Shown here in pieces: positions 36,045-47,315 of a DNA stretch of 64,000 nt (its first letter is position 1; the number at the start of each line of letters is the position of its first letter). The notes under the pieces were generated by a model. The model was not told the DNA's origin. It worked only from the letters and a program-made list of their open reading frames with translations, and did not search any database. The position numbers and the translations under genes are program-made. Origin of the DNA: Podocnemis expansa (lineage: Eukaryota > Chordata > Testudines > Podocnemididae); contig ML681963.1 of assembly GCA_007922195.1 (NCBI GenBank), positions 141,918,404-141,982,403 on the forward strand. The letters are read 5' to 3'.

Positions 36045-36844
36045 TAAGATGTTTATACTATATGCATTTTTCTGTATAGTGCCACTCTTCTAGCAGCACA
36101 AACTTTGTCATTCCTTTGTATTTCATATGCTGGTATTAATATCCCATTGATTGTCATCATTCCACCAAGTTTCTGAGGTGCCAGAGTTATAGATGCTCCC
36201 ATTTAATATCCAGCAACTCAAATTCACTCATCTTAATATTTAGACTGCTATCATTGGTATCCAAGCACTTATAAATTTTGTTGCTTTTTAGTTTGTTTTT
36301 CTTCATGTGATGTAATTGATAGGATTCTATTTCACTTGTTTATTTGTACTTCATCAACTTCTAGCTTCCCGTTTATTAGGCTATAGAGAATCCACATTGC
36401 TAGATTATCCCCATAGGATGTCTGTCTGAACTGTACTTCTCCACACCTCTCAGCTTTCCCCCAACCCTTTATTTAAAAACACTTCTGCATCCTTTTTAAT
36501 TTTTCATGCCAGCAGTCTGGTTCCATTTTGATTTAGGTGGCACCCGTCCTTCCTATATAGGTTCCTCCTCCTTTTCCCAAAAGTTTCTCCAGTTCCTAAT
36601 GAACATAAAACTCGCCTCCCTGCACTATCACCAGTGCATTGACACTGCAGTTCCGCCTATATAACTGGCCCAGTATGTGGAAATGGAAGCATTTCAGAAA
36701 AGGTTACCGTGGAAGGCTCGAACTTCAATCTTTTACCTCGTAGCCTAAATTTGATCTCCAGAACCTCTCTCCTACTTTTTTTTTCTGTTTCACTGATTCC
36801 CCTTATGTACTCGACTATTGGCTTGACCCCAGCAATATCTAGAT

Positions 36845-37052
36845 CAGTGGTTCCCAACATTTTCTCTGCCATGGCACACCATGCTACCTTTAATTAATTT
36901 GAGGCACACCACCATATAGTTTCCAGATGAACTCATGAATATTAATGAGCCAGTCCAGAGCTCTTTGAGTAGTTTTTCAAAAAATTTTGTGGCACACCCG
37001 CTCAGGCGTGACGGCACACCTGTGTGCCATCGCACCTGGTTGGGAAACACTG
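36845..37052. mobile_element. hAT-type MITE, CAGTGGTTCCCAAC family, copy 1
   Basis: A 208-bp element starts CAGTGGTTCCCAACATTTTC and ends CTGGTTGGGAAACACTG, flanked by exact 8-bp ATCTAGAT copies (36837-36844 and 37053-37060). The GGCACACC text near both ends is shared with copies at 43090 and 46124. It lies inside ORF1 of the older LINE. Confidence 0.95.
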
Positions 37053-37700
37053 ATCTAGATGTCTTGAGAGATCTGTAACCTTGTCTCCTGGCAGGCAAGT
37101 CACTGTGTTGCTGTCTGAGTTGTCACATACCCGGCTGTGTATGTTTCAGATGATTGAATATCCCATTACTATTAGCTGTCTCTTCTTCCTAATAATTGGG
37201 ATTCTGTTCTGCAGAGAGGTGTCCACAGTGCAAGAGGATGTAACAGTTCCTATGGAACTAGTATAAGGGCTCTGTCACTGGTGTGTCTGGTATGAGGAAT
37301 TGCTGCAATTTTTTGCATGCTGGCTTTTCTTCTTAAAACTCTGGATTTGACAAAACAGCTGCAAATACAACTACTGCCTGACATTTTGGAAGGACACTTT
37401 AAATAAAAATCATATCCATGAAATGAAGGTTTAAATAAAATGTGGCCAGAACAACAAATTAACTTCTCAGACTTAAAATCAAATGTGTGGCTAGTAACAA
37501 AATGTAATTAGAGAAGTCGTCTTGTTTGCAACAGATGCCTTCCCAAATCTCTCTGGTTTTGTGCCTGTAGATTAAGTCAACACTTTTCTCTGGAGTGTAT
37601 ACTGAAAAGGGGCTTTTATGCCACTTCATTTGTGCAAGAATAAGTATTTTGTTGTTCAGGTAGGGGGGACCTTTAATTTCCTCTGTGTCTTTGTTTCCAG

Positions 37701-37915
37701 GAATGCCTGCAGTCTGTAACCCAGCCATGGTACCAGTGGCAATGCCACCTCCTCCTGTCAACCCTCAGCATCTGTGCAATGAAGAGGATCTGAAATCTAT
37801 CCAAGACATGTTCCCCAACATGGACAGGGAAGTAATTCGTTCAGTGCTAGAAGCCCAGAGAGGGAACAAGGATGCAGCTATTAATTCATTACTCCAGATT
37901 GCAGAAGAGTTATAG
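37701..37915 (+). CDS. TOLLIP: TOLLIP last coding exon (CUE domain), residues about 204-274 and stop
   Basis: The exon starts with GA, completing the Gly codon begun in the previous exon. It gives [20 protein letters not shown], a proline-rich linker, then the ubiquitin-binding CUE domain from about [20 protein letters not shown] to the end. The two CUE ubiquitin-contact signatures are intact: the MFP motif (human 240-242) and the di-leucine LL near the C-terminus (human 267-268). The protein ends LLQIAEEL with TAG at 37913-37915, against LLQMGEEP in human. The acceptor is TTTGTTTCCAG. The CUE domain lets TOLLIP bind ubiquitinated cargo. Length equals the human exon. Confidence 0.98.
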
Positions 37916-38356
37916 ACCCCAGTATGTGCATTGTCTCTGTTCTTGATGCCACCCTTATTTTGACTTGCCAAGCCAGGGATTTAGCTAGAAGAATTTCTTA
38001 AGATTCCTGTGAACATCCTCTCTGAAGGAGATGGTACCCCTTTTTCTCCTTGGATATCTGCACATTTTTTCAGTTTGTCTTTGACACTTTGTTTTGCAGA
38101 TGTTCTACAGAAGCACGACACATTTTTGTTAATGCCAGCCATAGCATATGTGGCTATATTTCTGGGGTGGGTGGGGGTGTGTGTGTGTGTGGAAAGTGCT
38201 GCTTTTTTTCCCCTTCCTTCTCTCCCTGTTTGAAAATAAGAGCATGTTCATATGATCTCTCTAACACTATGCAGTTTGACTGAGTGATCTGTCTGCTAGA
38301 TGGGAAATGTTTTATGTTTTCTGTGAGCTAGGTGTTTTTCTTTACATACTGCTTTG

Positions 38357-38362
38357 AATAAA
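38357..38362 (+). terminator. TOLLIP: Candidate proximal polyadenylation signal
   Basis: AATAAA 442 bases after the stop codon, with a T-rich stretch (TCTTTTTGTTTC) immediately downstream. Use would give a short 3' UTR isoform. Confidence 0.5.
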
Positions 38363-39134
38363 ATCTTTTTGTTTCAGTAAGCTGCCTGTTTCTGCCAGAT
38401 TGTAAAAGGATTACACAATGCCATTTGGTTTGTCCTATGATGTTCAGTTATTGCTGTGAATAATCCAACTGTCCTTAACATGGTTTTAAATATACTAACA
38501 AGCTGGCTTTTTCTTGTTTGTAGCCTTTTGTGTTCCTAATTAGGTAATCCAACTGATCCATCTTTGTGTTTGGGCACCAAAGCAATAGCTATATCTATAT
38601 GTTTGGTGGGCATTTAGAGTTCAATCCTGCCATGTGATGTAGCAGTAAAATCTGCAGGAAGAGATTTTTTTTTCCTCTTTCCCCCAGTGCACAATATGCA
38701 TTGCTCTATCAGAGAACGGGATTGGGCCTCAATAGGTTCCTGCAGTTACTTGCACTCCTCTTGCTTCTACATTCCTGTGATACTCCAAAAGATGAATGCA
38801 GAAAGATTTTATATCTGGAAAATTATATATAAGCATTTAATTGTTAAGGCGCTGCCTTGTAATAAGAGATCATGTGAAGTATAGCTTTTAGGTTTTCAGA
38901 GAAACATGCTACACACTCTCCTGTTTTTCAGTAGAACTGTCTTTCTACCTGCAGGAGAAGTTACAACTTAATGAAGAAAAGTTTGTGGTTTTTTTTTCTT
39001 GTTTTAAGTAATTTGGAGTAAGGAGTAGCAAAGATAACTATTCAGTAGGTTAAAAAAAAGTATTTAAAGAGCTCTTTTAATGATTTTGTTGTTATGGTTG
39101 ATCTTAATGAATTCAGTTGAATTTGATGTATACA

Positions 39135-39140
39135 AATAAA
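39135..39140 (+). terminator. TOLLIP: Candidate internal polyadenylation signal
   Basis: AATAAA in an AT-rich context with no strong GT-rich element close behind. Further copies stand at 39640-39645 and 40763-40768. These are weaker candidates than the proximal and distal sites. Confidence 0.3.
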
Positions 39141-41377
39141 GATTTCTCTTAGAAAATCTAACATATCCTATATTGGCAGATCATTACAAAAGAAAGATTG
39201 CATATAGTCATTGCATGTTTTAATGTGCATGCAACATTATAGCTTAAAACTGCAGAACCTTTGGAGGGTGGACGGATATACCTGTTTTATAAAATTCTGC
39301 AGCTTCTTTATTTTTTTAAATGATAAAGCAATGAATGCACTTGAAGTAGTATGCAGAAAATTTTTAATAATGTGCAATGTCACTGTTCCATCTTTTTGGT
39401 GGTGTTTTTAAAGCTGTTTTACAGGGCTTTCTACAATAGCCATAGCTTGCATTTTTTTCCCCAGGTGTTTGAATGTACACTTGAAATACAGGGTCACAAG
39501 GAAGTGAGTGTTAGTAAGCCAGGTTTGGAATAAAAAAAGAAGGGCCCTTTATTCTTTCTCTGCATACCCTTGCCCACTCTCCTGTTGTCTTCCCCTCTCC
39601 TGTCATCTTTCCTAAGCATCAGATTCTTTTATATTCACAAATAAACTATTTTCCCCAGCGTCTTCAGGAAGCTGCCTGGCTGAGCCAGGGATGGCTCATA
39701 AATACTTTTTTCTGATTCAAAAAGTGTGAGGGTTGAGTACAAAAAAAAAAATTGTCCTGTTTTCTTTCATTGGTTGATGTCCTCCCCCCTCCCGTATTTT
39801 TCATGATGCATCAGACACACTTCTTAGTTACGATAAATATTCCCCTTTGTCTGAGTTGGCAGACTTGCATCTTGTAAAAATGTAAATTTGTCTTTGGGTT
39901 CTCTCATTGGTTATACGTTTTCATAGCATTCAAGGCTGTGCATTTTACCTTTACAGCCCATTGTGTGTTCACCTTTTGCTTCTCTAGAAAAGCTTTTTGT
40001 CAGGTGGGTGGCCTTTTTCTTGTTTGTAGTCTAGGGGGTTGTTAAACACAGAACTCAACAGTAGACTGAGCAACTAGTCATTATCTTCATAGCTTGGTGA
40101 CTAGTGGTGGTATTAACCGTGTTAACCTTTCAAGAAAAAGATGGTTGCTCCTCAGCTTTTTGGTTTAAAAAAAAAAAAAAATTAAGTAGAGTCCCTTGCT
40201 ATAACACTTGTACAAATGGTATGTATTGCTACGCAAGAGCAATTTAGAGAAAATGTGTATAATATTAAAGATATATAATGAGTTGGAGTTCACAATACCA
40301 GACTTTTCTAAAGAAAGTAGTCCTGGTTGGACCTATAGCTAGGGAAATAGTTTTGCTGCCACCTGAGATTGTATTGCTAATCCTTTTGTGGCCAAATTGT
40401 AAGCGCAGAATGAACAATTCTGCGTACTTCTAACAATCAGGAGGAGGAAGTGACATGTTACATGATCAAGACTGAATTTGTGGTGGAACCTTAAGTTTTC
40501 GTTGGGACTTCAGACCTAGTCTTGAAAGTCCTTTTTTTTGTGAGATGAATTTGTTATACGAAGTATGGTCACGAGAAGCCGCATAGATGGAAAGTGAGTA
40601 GTTTAGGAGCAGTGTGGCCAGTGCATTGGACTCACTAGGATTAAAACATCTTACTGTGGTTTTTCTTCTTAAGAATTATTGATCTTAGGATCTCAATTCA
40701 ATGCGTGCTTGAGCTTTGTGAATGTGAGGCCTCCCCAGATGCTCTGTTAATTTTTAATGAAAAATAAAAAGACCCAGAAATCAGAAGCCTACTCAGTTTT
40801 TCTCTATACATATCTTCTCCTTCCCCCAATTGTTATGCTATCTATGTCTCATCAGTTTCAGGTTTGAGGGATTTTGAACCAGCAAGGAGTAGTTAATGCT
40901 ACCAGTTGAGTCCTTGATACAGAACTGAAATGCAGTACCTTGCTGGGTTTTGTTTTAAATGAAATACATCACACATTCTGTTGCAGCGTGTGACATGCAC
41001 GCTTCATTTAGTAGAACAGTGTGTTCTAATTGTACTTCTGTCACACTCAACAGCTTACAACAGCTGGGAGCCAAAGCCAGCTGTATAATACTGGCATTTG
41101 CTAAAAGTTAGTGGTGTTTGCACTAGCTTCAATCCTGCCAAGGACCTGCACTCAGTAAAGATAGGAACATGTTTGTCTAGCTAGATCCTTACGACTGTCT
41201 CCTCAACCACTGTTCTTGTGTGCTGAAGGTACCAAATGTGTTCCGTTTGCAAATATTACTGCTTGTGTTGGTTAACATGTAATATTGTACAGAGGATGTT
41301 TTTTGCTGTAATAATTCGGGAGGCATTGTTTCTTGCTGTATTGAGGTCCAGTGTCCTGTTGTTTTTCTGCATTGTAA

Positions 41378-41412
41378 AATAAATTTTGTTTTTTTCATTC
41401 TAATTTAATAAA
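41378..41412 (+). terminator. TOLLIP: Candidate distal polyadenylation signals
   Basis: Two AATAAA hexamers (41378-41383 and 41407-41412) are separated by TTTTGTTTTTTTCATTCT, a good downstream element for the first, and TGTATCAAGTGTATC follows the second. They lie near the end of the repeat-free tract, so they probably mark the long-isoform end. Confidence 0.5.
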
Positions 41413-41934
41413 TGTATCAAGTGTATCAAAATAGGAGCAGTCCTTTATGGGAGAAGCTGTACTACTTAGCCTTTACGAATTCAGACTAAATCCAGCTGTC
41501 AGTTTCTGGGATGGTATAAGAAATGTTTCACTTCAGGAACTTGTAAAATATTTTACATCGCAGTGCTGTGTTTTTATGCATGTCACTCTTCCTATTAGTG
41601 AGTCACTTTGTATTCTAATACCACAGTTATTTGATTACATTTAAATTCTTGGAGAGATTAATCTGCTTGCTGTTATTACAGTAAGTGTTTAAAAATGTCT
41701 TAAGATGGCTGTGTAGACCATTCATGAATACATGTGTACATCTGGAAACAAAAAAGCAGAACACACTTGTAGAGTGGAGCACCCTTTTCTGGGAAGCAAT
41801 GATTCTGAGAGAGAATAGAAAGACATGGGGAAAATCAGCTGACTGCAAGCTTGCAGTGCAATACTGTGGCTGAAAAAATTAATGTAAATCTATTCATTCG
41901 GTGTGTTTTTGTTTTAAGTAGATATTATTCTAGT

Positions 41935-42052
41935 CCAAGTGGGTTGGTGCCCACAAATGCTTATGCCCGAAGAAATTTGTTAGTCTATAAAGTGCCACAG
42001 GGCTCTCGTTGATTTTGCTGTAAACAGACTAACATGGCCACCTCCCTGGAAG
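41935..42052. repeat. Palindromic snap-back repeat, single arm
   Basis: A right-arm copy: GTGGGTTGGTGCCCACAAAT, AATTTGTTAGTCTATAAAGT, GCCACAGGGCTCTCGTTG and ACAGACTAACATGG. It lies just past the probable TOLLIP transcript end and is the first repeat after the repeat-free tract. Confidence 0.7.
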
Positions 42053-42240
42053 TTACCACATTTCCATGATACATACACATAAATCATTTACTTAAGGTGA
42101 AGGGCCATTACTGCCAAATCATTTTGGTTTCAGATTGTTTTACAGTGAAACTCCAGATAGAAATACTGAATGAACAGTGGGTACATTGAAGGCCAGCACC
42201 GAAGAGAAGCTGTGCAGAACTTCAGGAGTCCCTTGCAAAG

Positions 42241-42356
42241 TTCCAAAGGGGCAGCTGTGTCAGTCTAGTTTGGTAAAACAAACAAAACGAGTCCTGTGGC
42301 ACTTAAAGACTAACATTTGCTTATTGCACAAAATTTATCCACGAAAGCTCTTGCAA
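42241..42356. repeat. Palindromic snap-back repeat, left arm
   Basis: The modules TCCAAAGGGGCAGCTGTGTC, AGTCTAGTTTGGTAAAACAA, GAGTCCTGTGGCACTTAAAG and ACGAAAGCTCTTGC occur in order. CTTGCAAAG occurs on both sides (42231-42240 and 42349-42360 regions) and may be a short target duplication. Confidence 0.7.
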
Positions 42357-42655
42357 AGGAACTTTATCCTCTTAGAGAAAGACAGTTAATATAGTGAGAG
42401 TTTAACAAGGTTTATGGTTCTTCTATTTTTGTTTACATAACCCTTTATTGTTAACTTTTAATAGAACTCCACCTTCATGCTTTACAGAAAAACTTGAACA
42501 TCTTGGTAAAAGTAGGTATATGCTATCCTCCTTAGATGCCAAAAGTTAGAGTTCATTTGTCCAAAGGCAAAGCAGCTATCAGAGCCAGTATTAGTGCAGA
42601 GGTGTTCATGGCACCACATTCCCTGTTTAGGCCACTTGACTATGTCTGTTGAACA

Positions 42656-42738
42656 AAACAAGCAAGGAGTCCTGTGACACTTAGATAAATTTGTTAGTCT
42701 TTATCACATGAGCTTTTTATTCAAAGCATCTCACAAAA
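42656..42738. repeat. Palindromic snap-back repeat, fragment
   Basis: ACAAGCAAGGAGTCCTGTGA, AATTTGTTAGTCTTTATCAC and ATGAGCTTT are all recognisable, but the core is rearranged and the other arm is missing. Confidence 0.6.
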
Positions 42739-43089
42739 CAGGAATATCCTCCTTAAATTTCCTCCATTTTTGTGAAGCTAGTTCTTTTAAACAAAGGCAA
42801 AGTGCCCACTATTAATTTTTTTTTTTTTTAATTTCAACCCCAATAGACTTGCAGCGTTTTGATTTTGCCAGATTTTGTTTTTAGTTTGACCCCAAGGAAA
42901 GCTTTTAAACCATTTTCTTTTGGTATGGCCAACAAACTGGTTAGTACATCATTCATGTACTTCTACTCACAAGTACCTTTTTAAAATTGTGAATCACTTG
43001 GTTATATTGATTGACAAACTGATAACAGTGCATTCTCATAGCCAGCACATTGCTTTGCCTGCCAGACATTACTGAATCAATATCTATTC

Positions 43090-44658
43090 CAATGGTTCCC
43101 AACCTTTTCTCTGCTGTGGCACACCTGGAGACCTTCAAATTTTTTGAGGCACACCACTATGAAAAAAAAAACTCATGAATATTCAAATTAACTTAAATTA
43201 TGAATATTCATGAACAATGGCACAGATTTGGGAATGCTTCTATGTGGGGTAGTAGGGGTAGCAGAGCAGGGGTGGCAAAACATAGGAGGTCAAGAGTCGT
43301 CTGTAGGGGAAGGAATGAGTGTGGGGAGCAGAGCAGGGCAGGGGTGGCCGTGTGGGGAACAGCACAAGGGTGGCAAGAGAGGATAGAGGAAGGGAGAACA
43401 AGAGTGGCTTTGTGGGGGGGGGGCAGTGGAGAATGGCACAGCACCTACTTCCCCCCTCTCCTCAGTAGCTCCCTGCCACCCAGGGAAAAGCTTTACCCCA
43501 CTACTGCTTCCTCCAACCCCAGTGGGTCCCATTGTCCCCTCCGCCAGCCCCTGCTGCCTGTGATGGATCCTCCCATCACAGCTGGACCAGAACTAGACCT
43601 CCAGCCCCCAGCTACACCCCCCACACAGCCACCCCACTCTCAGCTGCACACACCCTCAACCAAACAGCCACTCCACAGCCCCAGCTACACACACTCTGCT
43701 ACACATCCACTCCCACCCACCCAATGTTCCCTCTAAGGGGAGTGGGCAGCTGAGCAACTCCTGTTGCTCACTGCATGCTCCCCCCCGTGGGGCTCGCTAC
43801 ACAGCCCCCCCCATTCCCATCTCGCCCCCCCTGCTCCCAGCAGCATTCCCCCCTCTCCGCTTGCCTCCCCCCGCTCCCAGCGGCATCCCTCCTGCTCCCA
43901 CTCCCGGCAGCCCCTCCAGCCCCCACAAACTTACCTTGGGGCTGGACTGGAGCTACACAGCCCAGCCATAACTCCTGGGGCAGAGAAGCACTATGGAGCA
44001 TGCTCAGATTTTCTGGGCATGTTCCATTAGAGCTTCTCTGGGCGGGAGTTTCGAAAACTCCCAGCCCCAGAGGAGCTCTGCGTAAGGAGTCTGGTTGCCG
44101 GCTGTGCACTGCTGGCAGCCTTTTCTGCGCTGGCGGCTGCGGCGGGCTGCACTGCAGTGCGCCAGTGCAGCTTAGAGGGAACATTGCACCCACCTCTGCT
44201 ACACCTGCCCTGCACAACCCCCAGCAGCCCTCCGCCCCAAAGCCCTTACCTGGGCTGTTTGCAGGCTGCCTGACACAAGCTGCTCCGCCCTGCAGGAGGA
44301 GATTCACACACTCCCAGCCTCCTGCCCCTCTTTGCCAGCTAGACCTAAGGTGGAGCCACCAGTACGCTGAGTTTGGGCTGCTCCTGCTATTTTTAGGGGG
44401 ACCCCTAGAACTCCTTGTTCCAGTGCCTTCCTCCATTTTTAGGGGGGCCCGGAAGGCTGCCTTCCTACATATAAGGAGCTCCAGAACGGTGCCCTCCACC
44501 TTACTTTAACCCCTGCCTTTTCCCTGCCCTGCACAGCCCACGTGGCTGGGCTGAGCAGGGAGGGAGCTGTAACTCCAGCTCTCGGGGATGCTTGTGGCAC
44601 ACTTTGGGTGTTGCTGTGGCACACCAGTGTGCCTCAGCATACTGGTTGGGAACCACTG
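43090..44658. mobile_element. hAT-type element, CAGTGGTTCCCAAC family, copy 2, with nested insertion
   Basis: A 1,569-bp element runs from CAATGGTTCCCAACCTTTTC to ACTGGTTGGGAACCACTG, with exact 8-bp flanks ATCTATTC (43082-43089, 44659-44666). It is the long relative of the 208-bp and 312-bp copies at 36845 and 46124. Inside are a nested 465-bp hAT MITE (43722-44186) and, near the right end (about 44400-44511), the terminal text of the CAGGGGTTAAAGTA family. Long frames in this GC-rich interior (up to 244 residues on each strand) have mirrored low-complexity composition and no hAT transposase motifs. Confidence 0.93.
43722..44186. mobile_element. hAT-type MITE, CAATGTTCCCTCTAAG family, copy 2 (nested)
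   Basis: A 465-bp element starts CAATGTTCCCTCTAAG and ends CTTAGAGGGAACATTG, perfect 16-bp inverted repeats. The flanks are exact 8-bp CACCCACC copies (43714-43721, 44187-44194). It is in the opposite orientation to the copy at 15631. Insertion within the 43090-44658 element proves that the host element is older. Confidence 0.96.
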
Positions 44659-45889
44659 ATCTATTCTTTAGTTCAGATTTACCTGATGTTAGAATAGTCA
44701 CAACGTTTCTATATTGAAGTTAGATGCCCCTTTCTGACTTTCATTCTGAGCTAAATCAGTTGTGTGGCAGAAAGATGATGTATTGGTGGGAGAGGTTGAT
44801 GTTTTTTGACTTTTTTCTTTTTGATATACTCCCTCAACTAAGGACTTACAATTTCATTTAATATGATTGTGTGCTCTACCAGCACTTGGATTTAGTTGCT
44901 GAATGCCAGTTTCCATCCGCATTGAAGTTCTAAAGTTTCTCATTGGGACTCTTGCATTTTTTTCAATGCACTGTAGTAGATAAGAGGAAAAATATGAAGA
45001 TGAATTTACTCAGGGACCTAGTAGCATTCCAGTGATTGCTGAAGCATGTATTTAGCATTTTAATTTTAGGACTCATTAGCATTTTCATTTCAATGCTAAT
45101 AAACCAGTAGTGGTGTGGAGTGTGAGGAAGCTTGTTTTTAACTATTAAAACATTAAAATGTGTTAATGAAAATTTTTCCTTTGGGGAGAAATAATGAAAA
45201 TACACTATACATTTCTATTAAAGAAAGGGAACAATGTATTGAGAAATTTTTATGCTGGAAAATTAAACTAATAGCCTCAAAGATTTGTTTTAATTTATGG
45301 CTTTTTTGTCTTCAGTCAAATTGCTCAGAAGCAGTGTATACCTATTTTTAGTGTCATCTGTATAAATATGAAAGTGTTTCCTTTGCAGGTTGCCAAAAAA
45401 TGCATAATTAATTTATAAAAGTGCCATTAGGCTGAAATTACACTCAACATCTATTAAGTTTGCAGTAATTTAAAAACTGAAAGTAATAAATTTCTCTTAC
45501 TATAAAATGGGAAAGTGATTTCCACATTTCAGTCAATCATTAACTGCCTCTGTATACTGGTGATGATGGAGGTGAAAAGGAAGGTCAAAAGCATTGTTAC
45601 TGGCTAAATGCACAGCCTTAGTGTGGAATGTTTATTTGGAAATGAATTTATGAACATAAGAAGTACAAGGTAGTTTAGATATAAAATATGCAAAGGAAGA
45701 TTTACAATATTAATTTCTTACTCCTTTAGTTACTGGGAGTGCACAATGGGTCAGTTATTAGGAATACTGTTTGCTCAGTCTCTGAGGGCATGAGGCACTG
45801 TATTCTTGACTGGTACTGCTACAGCTTTTTAAATTAAGAATCAGGAGTAGAATTTACATAGCTGAGCTGAAGTGCATCACCTTTCCATC

Positions 45890-45970
45890 AAAAATGAGAG
45901 TCCAGTGACACCTTAAAAACTAACAAATTTCTTTAGGTATAAGCTTTTGTTGGCACCAGCCCACTTCGTA
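45890..45970. repeat. Palindromic snap-back repeat, single arm
   Basis: AATGAGAGTCCAGTGACACC, AAAAACTAACAAATTTCTTT, ATAAGCTTTTGTTGGCACC and AGCCCACTTCGT occur in order. This copy matches a variant with a GGGC-type core rather than the GGGAGAA core, suggesting at least two subfamilies. Confidence 0.65.
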
Positions 45971-46123
45971 AGTTTCTAGCCATTAAGTGATTCTGATGCC
46001 TTTCTCTACCTAATTAATTACAAATTCTTTTAGCAACCTGATATTGTCTCATGAAGTTGGTACAAATATAGTATAATGAAGTCACGTCTCAACTTTCTTG
46101 TTGATAAACTGCACTGTTTAAAG

Positions 46124-46435
46124 CAGTGGCTTCCAACCTTTTCTCTGCTGTGGCACACCTTGAAGCCTTCAGTTAGGTTGAGTCACACTGCCATTATAAA
46201 TTAACATTCAAATTACCTTATGAATATTCACGAACCACAGCATCCTGTTTTGGGGCCACTGCCAGGGCTCTTGCTTGGGGGAACCTCCCAGCCAGGACTG
46301 CATGGGGACTCAGGCTGCGGCTCTGGTGAACCACCCCCTCCGGCCGCTGCTGCCACCCGCAGCAGTGGCTCCAGCTTAGGGGATTCTCACGGCCCACTGG
46401 AGGACTTGCTGAGGCACACTGTCTGGGAACCACTG
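46124..46435. mobile_element. hAT-type MITE, CAGTGGTTCCCAAC family, copy 3
   Basis: A 312-bp element starts CAGTGGCTTCCAACCTTTTC and ends GTCTGGGAACCACTG. Flanks GTTTAAAG and CTTTAAAT agree in the central six bases, a decayed duplication. The CTGCTGTGGCACACCT text next to the left end is shared with the copy at 43090. Confidence 0.8.
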
Positions 46436-47034
46436 CTTTAAATCATAAGGACACTGCCCATGGAGGGGAGCATTGTGGGCATATATCAAACATTTTAAAT
46501 TTGTTTAGTTTGCTATCTGGTTTGTGGAATGTTCTGATAGTTCAGTTGCAAAGTAACTTGTCTAATCATCACTAAGAATGTGAATGAAGAGACCCCATCA
46601 TGGATATACTCATGTGTGCATATTTTAATGAACTTTAGTCATTTAGCTCTTGTTCTTTCCCACTATATTCAAGTATTAATATATAATGGCCCTTGTGCCA
46701 AACAACAGACTTGTTTGTGGAACCCAGTTATGTTATAGACTGAATGCAAGTTTGCAGTATGGAAGCCTCAAAGTATTACCTTCCCCAAAGGCATTATTGC
46801 TATTCCCAAAGTGGTGAAGCCTTGGAAAACATTTGGCCATGGTAAATGGTTGATATGGTCTGTCATTGAGCAACACTAGGTATAATTCCCTATCTCCTGT
46901 AATAAGTAGTAGCTTCATAGTCTTGTGTAGCAGTGAAGAAGATTGATGGTATCACCCAGGGCTTGGGACACTGATTAACATTTGATGCAGGATGGTACTT
47001 GAGAACACTAACACTGCTGTCAAGTCTCCTAATA

Positions 47035-47128
47035 GCAAATGTGGCTGCTTCTATCACTGGCCACTACTGATGGCAGGATGTTGGGCTAGATGGACTACAT
47101 CTGCCCCATGACATTAATTCTTATGATC
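47035..47128 (+). mobile_element. LINE 3'-end fragment, sense
   Basis: The text CACTGGCCACTACTGATGGC, AGGATGTTGGGCTAGATGGA and ATTCTTATGATCTTA resembles the common CR1/L2-like 3' end 'gatactgggctagatggacc...cattcttatg'. It is short and diverged. Confidence 0.5.
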
Positions 47129-47315
47129 TTATCTAAATAGTGCTGCACTTCTGTTGACAATGAAAGCCATCAAAACTAATTTCACTTTTGTACAGTGTTT
47201 CACTCCCAGATCCTGAGGCTTGTAGTATGAGGCTATGATATGCTACAACAGTCACAGAAATATAGCTGCACTGATGTGCCACTGCAGTGCTGCTAATGTA
47301 ATATCTGTCTAAGGT

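Larger units (their letters stand above)
31950..37245 (-). mobile_element. Dismembered CR1-like LINE, antisense, ORF1-EN-RT in order
   Basis: Reading the minus strand from 37245 downwards, three coding remnants appear in normal LINE order. An esterase-like ORF1 segment with VTFSEMLPFPHTG lies at about 36657-36720. An endonuclease segment with GNFKYHHTDWVCVSS lies at about 35250-35330. Reverse transcriptase lies at 32763-33030, with SPVSLISVPCKLVE and FQKAFDKVPH (motif A region). All are broken by stops and by later insertions: a younger CR1 tail at 33425-34500, a palindromic repeat, two hAT MITEs and Harbinger-like MITEs. Outer borders are approximate. It cannot be active. Antisense placement in an intron is typical, because sense copies with their own polyadenylation signals tend to be selected against. 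Confidence 0.8.
37916..41430 (+). other. TOLLIP: Probable TOLLIP 3' untranslated region
   Basis: The 3.5 kb after the stop codon lacks every repeat family that fills the rest of the window. Repeats resume at about 41935. That protection, and the long 3' UTR of the human gene, suggest transcribed sequence. A short GT repeat lies near 38176-38194. Where the transcript ends is not visible directly; the listed AATAAA sites are candidates. Confidence 0.65.

Noticed and set aside
43768..44509. Overlapping 243- and 244-residue open frames on opposite strands
   Set aside because: They lie wholly inside nested GC-rich hAT elements, are proline/serine-rich or glycine/arginine-rich mirror images, and cross element boundaries. 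They are composition artefacts.
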